DNA from: Burkholderiales bacterium C2
GTDB taxonomy: Bacteria; Pseudomonadota; Gammaproteobacteria; Burkholderiales; Burkholderiaceae_C
Length of the DNA: 64,000 nt
NCBI GenBank assembly: GCA_005503085.1
Contig: SCOI01000004.1
Span: forward strand, 1-64,000
Direction: 5' to 3'
A program made the translations under genes and the position numbers. Every line of letters starts with the position of its first letter. Position 1 is the first letter of the stretch. Positions 42,710 through 53,315 of the stretch are shown in pieces. The notes under the pieces were generated by a model, which saw only the letters and a list, made by a program, of their open reading frames with translations, had not been told where the DNA came from and did no database searches.

Positions 42710-42719
42710 CGAGGCTCGG

Positions 42720-43556
42720 TCAGGCCTTCTCGCCCGGCAACTCGCGTGGTGCGCCGAACATGAAGCAGTCGACGAAGGTGAAGTACAGCGAGGCGTAGAA
42801 CACGCTGGACAGGAACAGACCCAGCGGCAGGGCCAGCATTGGCAGCAGCTGGCCCAGGCCCAGCAGGCTGACCACCAGGCTGACCAGCAGGGCCAGGCCG
42901 ACGACCAGGCCGGCCCAGACCAGCGCGTTCAGCGCGAAGGCGGCCTTGTTGCGCCAGATGCCCAAGGTGCTGGAGAACAGCGCCTGCAGCGCGCCCTGGC
43001 CGCCCCAGTGCACCAGGGCCGGCGCATGCCAGAAAGGCACCGAGAGCAGCGCGGCCAGGCCCAGCCGCGTCATCATGCCCCACATCAGGCTCGGCTCGGC
43101 CAGCGCGGCCTCGACGGCCTTCTCATAGGCCGGATCGTTGGCCTCGGGCTTGGCCAGCAACTGCTGCAAGGCCTCAAAGGCGCCACCGTCCACCCAATTG
43201 CTGAGCAGCATGATCAGCACGGTGGCCAGCGCATAGGCGCCGCACAGCGCCAGCTGGGTGTTGCGGCGCTGCGGTGTCAGTTTCAGCGGCGCGATGAAGA
43301 CCGCGGCGGTGGGGGTCTGGTTCTGCAGCACCAGATGGGTGGCCAGCATGAAGCCCAGGCTCAGCAGCGGCAGCGCCATCAGCAGCAGCATCGAACCCAG
43401 CACCGGCAGCAGCAGCAAGGCAAAGCCCGCGAACAGAAACATCGCAAACAAGCCGCTGATGGCCAGCGGCTTGCGCTGGAACACCTTGAAGCCGTGGCGC
43501 ACCCACAGCAGGCCGTTGCGGGCCGGTACGGTTTGCAAATGCAAAAGCATGGACAT
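42720..43556 (-). CDS. BPSS1780-family membrane protein
   Basis: This 278-residue inner-membrane protein has about six hydrophobic segments: ISGLFAMFLFAGFALLLLP and SMLLLMALPLLSLGF near the N-terminus, LALCGAYALATVLIMLL in the middle and ALVWAGLVVGLALLVSLVV near the end. The N-terminal GLLWVRHGFKVFQRKPL segment is typical of the BPSS1780 family found beside thrB in Burkholderiales. Function unknown. It starts 5 bases after the thrB stop, and its 3' end converges on the siderophore locus with only 10 bases between, so the siderophore cluster abuts a conserved housekeeping operon. Confidence 0.85.
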   Translation of the reverse strand: MSMLLHLQTVPARNGLLWVRHGFKVFQRKPLAISGLFAMFLFAGFALLLLPVLGSMLLLMALPLLSLGFMLATHLVLQNQTPTAAVFIAPLKLTPQRRNTQLALCGAYALATVLIMLLSNWVDGGAFEALQQLLAKPEANDPAYEKAVEAALAEPSLMWGMMTRLGLAALLSVPFWHAPALVHWGGQGALQALFSSTLGIWRNKAAFALNALVWAGLVVGLALLVSLVVSLLGLGQLLPMLALPLGLFLSSVFYASLYFTFVDCFMFGAPRELPGEKA

Positions 43557-43561
43557 CTTTT

Positions 43562-44533
43562 CTAGGCCTTGATCGCGTGCCAGGGCGCGGCGATGCGCTC
43601 GCGCAGCACGCGCTCGAAATGACCGGGGTCATGGGGTTTGAGCAGGGCGGCGTCGCGCGGCAGATGGAAGTCCCACAGCCGCGAGATCCAGAAACGCAGG
43701 GCCGCCGCGCGCAGCAGCGCCGGCAGCAGGCGGTGCTCGGTACCGCTGAGCGGCCGCACCGATTCGTAGGCGTCGACAAAGGCCTGGGCGCGCAGCTCAT
43801 CGAGACGGCCGCTGGCCAGATCGATGCACCAGTCGTTGATGCAAACCGCCAGGTCGAACAGCCAGGCATCGACGCCGGCGAAATAGAAGTCGAAGAAGCC
43901 GGTCAGCAGCTCGCGGCCGGGCAGGCCCTCGAACATCACGTTGTCGCGGAACAGGTCGGCATGGATGGGGCCGCGCGGCAACTCGCCATAGCTTTGTGAG
44001 GCGGCGAGCTGCTGCTGGTAGCTCAACTCGGCCTGTATCAGCTCGGCCTGATCCGGCATCAGATGCGGCAGCACCACCGGCACGGTCTCGGCCCACCAGG
44101 GCAGGCCGCGCAGATTCGGCTGGTGCAGCGGGAAGTCCTGGCCGGCCAGATGCATGCGGGCCAGCGCCGCGCCGACCTGCTCGCAATGGAAGACGTCGGG
44201 TGCCAGCTGGTGGCCGCCGCGCAGGCGGTTCACCACGGCCACCGGCTTGCCGCCGATCTCGTGCAGGATGGCGCCGCCGCCATCGGCCTGCGGATCGGGC
44301 ACGGCCAGGCCATGGGTGGCCAGGTGCTTCATCAGCTGCAGATAGAAGGGCAGCTGCTCGAAGGACAGGCGCTCGAACACCGTCAGCACGAACTCGCCGC
44401 GGTCGGTGCTGAGGAAGTAGTTGGTGTTCTCGATGCCGGCGGTGATGCCGCGCAGGGCCTGGACCTGGCCCAGGCTCAGACGATCAACGAGGGCCTGGGC
44501 CTGCTCGTGCGTGACTTCGGTAAAAACTGCCAT
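43562..44533 (-). CDS. thrB: Homoserine kinase, ThrB type II (APH-like fold)
   Basis: This 323-residue kinase of the aminoglycoside-phosphotransferase fold is the thrB form used by Pseudomonas and Burkholderiales rather than the GHMP-type of E. coli. It shows GITAGIENTNYFL (nucleotide loop), the catalytic GPIHADLFRDNVMF (HxDxxxxN) and GFFDFYFAGVDAWLFDLAVCINDW (metal-binding Asp). It phosphorylates homoserine in threonine synthesis. No threonine synthase lies nearby. It is the middle gene of the conserved DUF2782-thrB-BPSS1780 minus-strand set, 44 bases after the DUF2782 gene. Confidence 0.94.
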   Translation of the reverse strand: MAVFTEVTHEQAQALVDRLSLGQVQALRGITAGIENTNYFLSTDRGEFVLTVFERLSFEQLPFYLQLMKHLATHGLAVPDPQADGGGAILHEIGGKPVAVVNRLRGGHQLAPDVFHCEQVGAALARMHLAGQDFPLHQPNLRGLPWWAETVPVVLPHLMPDQAELIQAELSYQQQLAASQSYGELPRGPIHADLFRDNVMFEGLPGRELLTGFFDFYFAGVDAWLFDLAVCINDWCIDLASGRLDELRAQAFVDAYESVRPLSGTEHRLLPALLRAAALRFWISRLWDFHLPRDAALLKPHDPGHFERVLRERIAAPWHAIKA

Positions 44534-44577
44534 GTCGGAAGAGGTGGCCGGCCGCGCCGCTGGCGCGGGCGCGGTGG

Positions 44578-44871
44578 TCAGAAATCCAGCAGGCGCCAGA
44601 CGCGCTGGCCGGCGGCGCCACGGGAGGTGTTGGCGCCGGCGGAGAGGTCGCGGCTGCCGTCGCCGGTGACGATCTCATAGGCCGGCAGCCTGCTGTTCTT
44701 GTTCTGGACCGTGACCTTTTGGGCCTGGCCGCGCACGCGCAGTTCCTCGACACGGGTATGGTCGTCCTCCACGACGATCTGCTGGACGCGCGCATCGGGC
44801 GCGTCCGCAGCATGAGCGAGCGGGGCGCCGGCGGCCAGCAGCAGGGCGAGGAGGGCGGGGATTCGGTGCAT
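44578..44871 (-). CDS. DUF2782 small exported protein
   Basis: This 97-residue protein has a signal peptide (residues 1-21, cleavage after AHA) and a short, strand-rich mature part: IVVEDDHTRVEELRVRG, VTVQNKNSRLPAYEIV, ending GQRVWRLLDF. The C-terminal RVWRLL-F pattern defines DUF2782, found between thrB and polA in Burkholderiales. It is predicted periplasmic and its function is unknown. It is divergent from polA across a 52-base gap and probably heads the thrB operon. Confidence 0.9.
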   Translation of the reverse strand: MHRIPALLALLLAAGAPLAHAADAPDARVQQIVVEDDHTRVEELRVRGQAQKVTVQNKNSRLPAYEIVTGDGSRDLSAGANTSRGAAGQRVWRLLDF

Positions 44872-44923
44872 GCTGCCATTCTAAGGCGGCCCGCTCTTGT
44901 GGCTTGAACGACAATCGCTGCCC

Positions 44924-47689
<2,766 letters not shown>

Positions 47690-47725
47690 AGCGTGGCGCG
47701 CAGACCCCGGCATGCTTTGATCGAT

Positions 47726-48058
47726 TCAACGCGCGCTCAGGTTGAGTGTGATCACGCCCGCCATGATGAACAGCAGTCCGGCGAACCGCAGCGCTGATGT
47801 TGCTTCGCCAAACCAGATCATGCCCAGCAAGGCCGTGAGTGCCGTTCCCGCGCCCGCCCACACGGCATAGGCCACGCCAAGTTCCATATGCTTGACGGCA
47901 ACGGACATCAGCCAGATGGCTGCCGCATAGCAGCCCGCTACCGCCATCGACGGCAGGAGTTTGGTGAGGCCGTCTGCGTAACGCAGGGCCAGCGTGCCCA
48001 GCACTTCGGCCAGGACACTGGCGCTCAGAGCCAGCCAGGCAAGAGTTTGGGAATTCAT
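47726..48058 (-). CDS. Small multidrug resistance (SMR) transporter, EmrE/Qac-like
   Basis: This 110-residue protein has four transmembrane helices. The essential membrane Glu lies in VLAEVLGTLALRYADG (helix 1), matching EmrE (AEVIGT) rather than the EVVWA of guanidine exporters. Helix 2 has CYAAAIWLMSVA, helix 3 AYAVWAGAGTAL and the last ends ITLNLSAR. It would export quaternary or lipophilic cations by proton exchange. Only one SMR gene is present, so it would work as a dual-topology homodimer. A strong GGGAGAGG ribosome-binding site lies 9 nt upstream within a highly structured leader (48063-48134). Confidence 0.92.
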   Translation of the reverse strand: MNSQTLAWLALSASVLAEVLGTLALRYADGLTKLLPSMAVAGCYAAAIWLMSVAVKHMELGVAYAVWAGAGTALTALLGMIWFGEATSALRFAGLLFIMAGVITLNLSAR

Positions 48059-48062
48059 ACTG

Positions 48063-48134
48063 AAGTACCTCTCCCGGCTGCGCGCCTGTACCGGGCGCGG
48101 CCGTGAGATCGTGAGGAGCGGTACCTCTAGCGGG
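48063..48134 (-). promoter_or_regulatory. Structured 5' leader of the SMR gene (candidate RNA switch)
   Basis: On the minus strand, CGCGCC and GGCGCG (48094-48099 with 48081-48086) form a hairpin whose loop reads CGGTACA. Upstream, GGTACC (48120-48125) is complementary both to that loop and to the GGTAC beside the ribosome-binding site (48065-48069), so alternative pairings could mask or free it. The flanking CTAGAGGTACCG and GCCGGGAGAGG loosely recall conserved blocks of the guanidine-I (ykkC) riboswitch, whose targets include SMR genes, but a central conserved block is missing. Confidence 0.35.
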
Positions 48135-48179
48135 AAGAAGAAAGGCAGTCGCCTGCTTCGTGCTTGTATGGCGGCGGAT

Positions 48180-49028
48180 TCAAAGGCCGGCGCCCAGCCG
48201 CTCCTGGCGCCGGTGCAGAAAGGCCTGCGCCATGCCCGACTCGGGCTGCAGGCGCTGGCCGATATAGAGCTCCTGGCGGCGCTCGGCGATCTGGGTGCGC
48301 AGCCGGCTGGCCATCACGGCCAAGGGGTCCAGGCCCTTGGCCTCGGCCTGGACGATGGCCTTGCAGAGCTGGTGCATGGGGTGCGCGGCCAGTGCCACCA
48401 GATGGGCTTGCACGACGCGCAGCCGGCCCTGCACCGCGAGCTCGCTGCGGCGCAGCCATTCGAGCACCGCATCGGCATTGCCGCCGGTGACCTTGACCGG
48501 ATGCTCGCCAGCGGCCAGCAGCAGGGTTTCGAGCCGGCGGCGGTCATTGGCCGCATAGGCCTCGTTGACCGTCATCATCGCCTGCTCGCGGTGGCGGCGC
48601 TCGGCATCGCTGGGCGCCAGATCGGGGTGCAGGCGCATGGCGGCGCGCCGGTACAGCTGCTTAAGCGAGGGCGGGGCCAGCTCGACCAGGCCGCCCTCGG
48701 GCTCGGCCGGCGGCGGCGCGCCCATCGGCAGCTGCGGGATCTGCGGCAGCGCGGTGGCCTGCGGCGCGCGCGGTTCGCGGGCGTCGACGCCGTTGCGACG
48801 CAGTGCCTCGTAAAGGTATTGGGTGGCACAGAAGAGCTGCGATTCCAGCGCGTCCAGCTCCAGATAGAGCGGCCCCAGGGCCTCGATATAGCGACCGACG
48901 AAGGCCTGCACCTGATCGCGCAGCGCGCCGAACTCCTGCTCCTGCGTCAGCAGGTAGCGCTGCAGATCGCCCAGCTGGGCGCGGCGGCGCGAAAGCTCGT
49001 GTGGCGTGATGGCCCGGCTGCTCATCAT
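48180..49028 (-). CDS. J-domain-containing protein with long helical flanks
   Basis: This 282-residue protein has a J-domain-like segment in the middle (about 118-160: SLKQLYRRAAMRLHPDLAPS, HPD motif at 134-136, then MTVNEAYAANDRRRLETLL). It is flanked by a helical, probably coiled-coil N-terminus (about 10-80) and a helical C-terminus (about 175-282). The HPD tripeptide stimulates Hsp70 ATPase, so it could be a DnaK co-chaperone of unknown client. No zinc finger or Gly/Phe region of classical DnaJ is present. It is monocistronic, with the hppA terminator before it and the SMR leader after it. Two adjacent ATGs (49028, 49025) are possible starts. Confidence 0.78.
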   Translation of the reverse strand: MMSSRAITPHELSRRRAQLGDLQRYLLTQEQEFGALRDQVQAFVGRYIEALGPLYLELDALESQLFCATQYLYEALRRNGVDAREPRAPQATALPQIPQLPMGAPPPAEPEGGLVELAPPSLKQLYRRAAMRLHPDLAPSDAERRHREQAMMTVNEAYAANDRRRLETLLLAAGEHPVKVTGGNADAVLEWLRRSELAVQGRLRVVQAHLVALAAHPMHQLCKAIVQAEAKGLDPLAVMASRLRTQIAERRQELYIGQRLQPESGMAQAFLHRRQERLGAGL

Positions 49029-49094
49029 GGCGATAGAAATCCCTGTGTCCCTGTGCGGCTGATTGTGGGGCCTGGCGGGCCGGCTTCAAAGTAG

Positions 49095-49122
49095 AAACAG
49101 CCCGCATGCGGGCTGTTTTTTT
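49095..49122 (-). terminator. Bidirectional intrinsic terminator downstream of hppA
   Basis: A perfect 24-base palindrome (49095-49118; arms AAACAGCCCGCA and TGCGGGCTGTTT) is flanked by a 7-base T-run on the plus strand and a TTTC tract on the minus strand. It lies 12 bases beyond the hppA stop, so its main duty is to end hppA. Confidence 0.85.
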
Positions 49123-49134
49123 GGGGCTTGGTGC

Positions 49135-51291
49135 TCAGGGCTGGGAGGCCGGTGCGCTGGGTGGCAGCGCCGCCGGCTCGGAGGCCGCGAGCGCCGGGGC
49201 TGACGCTTCGGCTGCCGGGGCCATAACCGGCACTGCCGGCTTGGTGCTGGCGGCCGTCATCGGCAGCAGCGGCACGATCAGCAACGCGACGATGTTGATG
49301 ATCTTGATCAGCGGGTTGACGGCCGGGCCGGCGGTGTCCTTGTAGGGATCGCCGACGGTGTCGCCGGTGACCGCTGCCTTGTGGGCCTCGCTGCCCTTGC
49401 CGCCATGATGGCCGTCCTCGATGTATTTCTTCGCGTTGTCCCAGGCGCCGCCGCCGGTGCACATCGAGATCGCGACGAACAGGCCGGTGACGATGGTGCC
49501 CATCAGCAGACCACCCAGCGCGGCCGGGCCCAGCAGCAGGCCGACCAGAATCGGCACGACCACCGGCAGCAGCGAGGGCACGACCATCTCCTTGATCGCG
49601 GCCGAGGTCAGCATGTCGACCGCCGCGCTGTAGTCGGGCTTGCGCTGGCCGGCCATGATCTGGCCGTCCTGGAACTGGCGCCGCACCTCGACCACCACCG
49701 ATCCGGCCGCACGGCCTACCGCCTCCATGGCCATCGCACCGAACAGATAGGGGATCAAGCCGCCGATGAAGAGGCCGACGATGACCTTGGGATCGCTCAG
49801 GTCGAAGGCGATGCTCATGCCGCGCGCTTCCAGCGAGTGGGTGTAGTCGGCGAACAGCACCAGCGCGGCCAGGCCGGCCGAGCCGATCGCATAGCCCTTG
49901 GTGACGGCCTTGGTGGTGTTGCCCACCGCGTCCAGCGGGTCGGTCACATCGCGCACGCTCTTGGGCAGCTCGGCCATCTCGGCGATGCCGCCGGCGTTGT
50001 CGGTGATCGGGCCGTAGGCGTCGAGTGCAACGACGATGCCGGCCATGCTCAGCATCGCGGTGGCGGCCACCGCGATGCCGTAGAGGCCGGCCAGCTGGTA
50101 GGCGGCGATGATGGCCAGGCAGACGAACAGCACCGGCCAGGCGGTCGAGCGCATCGATACGCCAAGGCCAGCGATGATGTTGGTGCCGTGGCCGGTGGTC
50201 GAGGCCTGGGCGATGTGCTTGACCGGCGAGTACTGGGTGCCGGTGTAGAACTCGGTGATCCAGACCAGGGCGGCGGTCAGCACCAGGCCCACGGCGCAGG
50301 CGCCGAACAGGCGCAGCTGTGTGCCGGCCCCGAGCGCGTCATCGGGCATCGCCGCCTTGGTGACGAAGTAGAAGGCGATCAGCGACAGCACACCGGCCAC
50401 CGCCAAGCCCTTGTAGAGCGCCGGCATCACGTTTTTCATGCCCGGCGAGGCCTTGACGAAGCCACAGCCGATGATGGAGGCAATGATGGAAACCCCGCCC
50501 AGCAGCAGCGGGTAGAGCACGGCCGCCATCGGCGCCGCGGTCACGACCAGCGCGCCCAGCGCCATCGTCGCGATCAGGGTGACCGCGTAGGTTTCGAACA
50601 GATCGGCCGCCATGCCGGCACAGTCGCCGACGTTGTCGCCGACGTTGTCGGCGATCACGGCTGGATTGCGCGGGTCATCCTCGGGGATGCCGGCCTCGAC
50701 CTTGCCGACCAGATCGGCGCCGACATCGGCGCCCTTGGTGAAGATGCCACCGCCCAGGCGCGCGAAGATCGAGATCAGCGAGGAGCCGAAGGCAAAGCCC
50801 AGCAGCGGCTTCAAGGTGGCCGGGTCGACCTTCTCGCCGCCGCTCAGGTACCAGAAGAACAGGCCCACGCCCAGCAGGCCCAGACCGACGACCAGCATGC
50901 CGGTGATCGCGCCGCCCTTGAACGCAACATTCAGCGCCGGGCCTATGCCTTGGGTGGCGGCCTGGGCGGTGCGCACATTGGCTCGCACCGAGACGTTCAT
51001 GCCGATGAAGCCGCAGGCGCCCGACAGCACGGCGCCGATCACGAAGCCGATGGCCGAGGTCAGGTCCAGGAAGACCGCGATCAACACGGCCAGCACGATG
51101 CCGACGACGGCGATCGTCTTGTACTGACGGGCCAGATAGGCGGCCGCACCCTGCTGGATGGCGGAGGCGATTTCTTGCATGCGGGCATTGCCCGCGTCCT
51201 GACTCAGGATCCAGCTGCGTTGAATAAACCCATACAAGACTGCGGCGAGGCCGCAGGCCAGCGCGAAGTACAGCGCCAAACTCGTCGACAT
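49135..51291 (-). CDS. hppA: Membrane-bound proton-translocating pyrophosphatase, K+-independent type
   Basis: This 718-residue integral membrane protein has about 16 transmembrane segments. It couples PPi hydrolysis to H+ pumping. The catalytic DxxxxxxxKxE motif is in [11 protein letters not shown], followed by [20 protein letters not shown] and [16 protein letters not shown]. Potassium dependence is read from [11 protein letters not shown]: Lys and Thr occupy the two positions that are Ala and Gly in K+-dependent enzymes. The C-terminus carries an unusual ~45-residue Ala/Pro-rich tail (from about residue 672). The start is ATG 51289-51291; the open frame further upstream is unrelated sequence. 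It is divergent from the soluble pyrophosphatase gene ppa. Confidence 0.96.
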   Translation of the reverse strand: MSTSLALYFALACGLAAVLYGFIQRSWILSQDAGNARMQEIASAIQQGAAAYLARQYKTIAVVGIVLAVLIAVFLDLTSAIGFVIGAVLSGACGFIGMNVSVRANVRTAQAATQGIGPALNVAFKGGAITGMLVVGLGLLGVGLFFWYLSGGEKVDPATLKPLLGFAFGSSLISIFARLGGGIFTKGADVGADLVGKVEAGIPEDDPRNPAVIADNVGDNVGDCAGMAADLFETYAVTLIATMALGALVVTAAPMAAVLYPLLLGGVSIIASIIGCGFVKASPGMKNVMPALYKGLAVAGVLSLIAFYFVTKAAMPDDALGAGTQLRLFGACAVGLVLTAALVWITEFYTGTQYSPVKHIAQASTTGHGTNIIAGLGVSMRSTAWPVLFVCLAIIAAYQLAGLYGIAVAATAMLSMAGIVVALDAYGPITDNAGGIAEMAELPKSVRDVTDPLDAVGNTTKAVTKGYAIGSAGLAALVLFADYTHSLEARGMSIAFDLSDPKVIVGLFIGGLIPYLFGAMAMEAVGRAAGSVVVEVRRQFQDGQIMAGQRKPDYSAAVDMLTSAAIKEMVVPSLLPVVVPILVGLLLGPAALGGLLMGTIVTGLFVAISMCTGGGAWDNAKKYIEDGHHGGKGSEAHKAAVTGDTVGDPYKDTAGPAVNPLIKIINIVALLIVPLLPMTAASTKPAVPVMAPAAEASAPALAASEPAALPPSAPASQP

Positions 51292-51503
51292 GTAGATGTC
51301 TCCTCTGTTGTATCTGCCGTTTTGGATGAACGCCCGCACACAACGCCAGTCCCGCACGCTTGAACAGGTCGGTCGGCGCATGCTAAGGGAGCGGCCCGCC
51401 CCGGCGATTGAGCGTTTACCAGTGGGTGGGTCGCCGACACCGGTGTCAGGCGCTGGCAAGGCCTGCCGCTAGAATTCGGGTTTCCCCTGGCGTTTCAAAA
51501 ATC

Positions 51504-52043
51504 ATGAGCCTGCACAACGTGACCCCCGGCGCCAAGGCGCCCGAGCAATTCAATGTCGTCATCGAAATCCCGATGAACGCCGACCCGATCAAGTACGAGG
51601 TCGACAAGGAAAGCGGCGCGCTGTTCGTCGACCGCTTCATGACGACGGCGATGCACTATCCCTGCAACTACGGCTACATCCCGCGCACGCTGGCCGATGA
51701 CGGCGATCCGGTTGATGTGCTGGTGATCACGCCCTTCGCGCTGACCCCGGGCGTGGTCGTGACCTGCCGTGCCATCGGCGTGCTGCAGATGGACGATGAA
51801 GCCGGCGGCGACGCCAAGCTGCTGGCCGTGCCGATCGACAAGGTGCTGCCGATCTACTCGCACTGGCAAAAGCCCGAAGACATCAACCAGATGCGCCTGA
51901 AGGCCATCCAGCATTTCTTCGAACACTACAAGGACCTGGAAGCCGGCAAATGGGTCAAGGTCAAGGGCTGGGAAGGCCCGGAGGCTGCCAAGGCCGAGAT
52001 CGTGTCCGGTCTGGCCAACTATGCCAAGGCTGAGCAGAAGTAA
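51504..52043 (+). CDS. ppa: Inorganic pyrophosphatase, soluble family I
   Basis: This 179-residue family I enzyme hydrolyses cytoplasmic PPi with Mg2+. The active-site signature DGDPVDVLV is present (about residues 66-74), with [17 protein letters not shown] upstream (Glu and Lys ligands), YPCNYGYIP, and [20 protein letters not shown] near the C-terminus. ATG 51504 follows an A-rich stretch. Length is normal for bacteria (170-180). It is divergent from hppA, so the membrane and soluble pyrophosphatases share a 212-base promoter region. A terminator follows 24 bases after the stop. Confidence 0.97.
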   Translation: MSLHNVTPGAKAPEQFNVVIEIPMNADPIKYEVDKESGALFVDRFMTTAMHYPCNYGYIPRTLADDGDPVDVLVITPFALTPGVVVTCRAIGVLQMDDEAGGDAKLLAVPIDKVLPIYSHWQKPEDINQMRLKAIQHFFEHYKDLEAGKWVKVKGWEGPEAAKAEIVSGLANYAKAEQK

Positions 52044-52067
52044 GCAAGACCTGCCCCCCGGTTGAAG

Positions 52068-52098
52068 AAAGCCCCGCCCGCAAGGCCGGGGCTTTTTT
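52068..52098 (+). terminator. Intrinsic terminator after ppa
   Basis: AAAGCCCCG (52068-52076) pairs with CGGGGCTTT (52087-52095), followed by further T residues. It reaches into the stop codon of the convergent FemAB-like gene and may serve both. Confidence 0.9.
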
Positions 52099-53257
52099 AC
52101 GCCTTGAAGGGGCGGTGCTCTTCCAGTTCGTTGACGTAGCCACGCATGGCCTGACCCTCCCTGGCGAGGAAATCGCCGACCGCATCGCGAAAGTCGGGGT
52201 GGGCCAGCCAGTGGCTGGAGCCGGTGGCCACCGGCATCAGCCCGCGGGCCATCTTGTGCTCGCCCTGGGCGCCGCCCTCGAAGCTGTGGAAACCGTTCTC
52301 TATGCACCAGGCCAGCGGCTGGTAGTAGCAGGCGTCGAAGTGCAGGCAGGAGATGGTCTCGGTAGCACCCCAGTAGCGGCCATAGGCATGGCCGCGCTCG
52401 GGGTCCAGTGCGATCAGCGAGGCCGCCACGCGCTCCTCACCCTGCCGGGCGACAAAGAGCAGCCAGTGCTCGGCCATGGTCTCGGCCATGGCCTGGAAGA
52501 AGGCCCGCGTCAGATAGGGCGTGCTATGGTGGGCGCGGTATGTCAGCCGGTAGCAGTGGTAGAAGAAATCCCAGTCCTCGGCCCGGATCTGCGCGCCGCG
52601 CCGGGCCTCGAAGACGATGCCGGCCTCGCGCACCTTGCGCTGCTCCTGCTGGATCTTTTTGCGCTTGTCGCGCTGCATCGTGGCCAGGAACTCCTCGAAC
52701 GAGCCATAGGGCAGGGGTTCACGGTTGCGCCAATGGAACTGCACGCCGCTGCGCGCCATCCAGCCCCGCTGCTGCGCCGCGGCCTGGTCCGGCGCGTCGC
52801 CGAACAGCAGATGGGCCGAGGACAGGCCCTGCTGCTCGGCCAGCGCCTGCAGGCCGCGCATCAGCAGCGCGCGGGCCTCGTCATCGCGCGCCAGCAGCCG
52901 GCTGCCCGGCACCGGCGTGAAGGGCACGGCCACCAGCAGCTTGGGGTAGTAGTCCAGGCCATGGCGGCGGTAGGCATCGGCCCAGGCCCAGTCGAACACA
53001 TACTCGCCGTAGGAGTGGCTTTTCAGATAGGCCGGGCAGGCGGCGATCAGGGTCTGCTCGTCTTGCCAGGCGCTGAGGAAGAGCGGCTGCCAGCCGGTGC
53101 CCTCGACGGCCGAGCCGGAGTCGTGCAGGGCCTGCAGATACTCGTGGCGCATGAAGGGCGTCGGCCGGGCCGATGCCGCCAGCAAGGCGTTCCAGGCTTC
53201 GGGCGCCAGGGCGAGGGGGCTGTCATCAACGCGCAGCGTCGCAGAGGAGGGCTTCAT
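52097..53257 (-). CDS. FemAB/GNAT-like protein (PF04339 'peptidogalycan biosynthesis' family)
   Basis: This 386-residue protein shows the PF04339 pattern: PFMRHEYLQALHDSGS at the N-terminus, ACPAYLKSHSYGEYVFDWAWADAYRRHG, YYPKLLVAVPFTPVPG, KKIQQEQRKVREAG, YLTRAFF and FEGGAQGEHKMARGL near the C-terminus (each listed separately). The fold is two GNAT-like halves as in FemAB aminoacyl transferases. Members are widespread, but a substrate has not been established to my knowledge; the family name suggests an envelope role only by homology. There is no signal peptide. It is convergent with ppa, sharing its terminator, and divergent from nadE. Confidence 0.88.
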   Translation of the reverse strand: MKPSSATLRVDDSPLALAPEAWNALLAASARPTPFMRHEYLQALHDSGSAVEGTGWQPLFLSAWQDEQTLIAACPAYLKSHSYGEYVFDWAWADAYRRHGLDYYPKLLVAVPFTPVPGSRLLARDDEARALLMRGLQALAEQQGLSSAHLLFGDAPDQAAAQQRGWMARSGVQFHWRNREPLPYGSFEEFLATMQRDKRKKIQQEQRKVREAGIVFEARRGAQIRAEDWDFFYHCYRLTYRAHHSTPYLTRAFFQAMAETMAEHWLLFVARQGEERVAASLIALDPERGHAYGRYWGATETISCLHFDACYYQPLAWCIENGFHSFEGGAQGEHKMARGLMPVATGSSHWLAHPDFRDAVGDFLAREGQAMRGYVNELEEHRPFKA

Positions 53258-53315
53258 GGATCAACAAATCTTAGGGGCAAGCGCAATCCCTTCGCTTTGA
53301 TGGCAGGATTCGTCC

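Noticed and set aside
47726-48058. Guanidine exporter Gdx/SugE
   Set aside because: Helix 1 has AEVLGT as in EmrE/Qac pumps, not the EVVWA-type sequence of Gdx proteins. The riboswitch idea for its leader is kept only as tentative.
49381-51363. A 660-residue His/Gln/Gly-rich frame antisense to hppA
   Set aside because: Composition reflects the reverse reading of Ala/Gly/Val-rich membrane helices.
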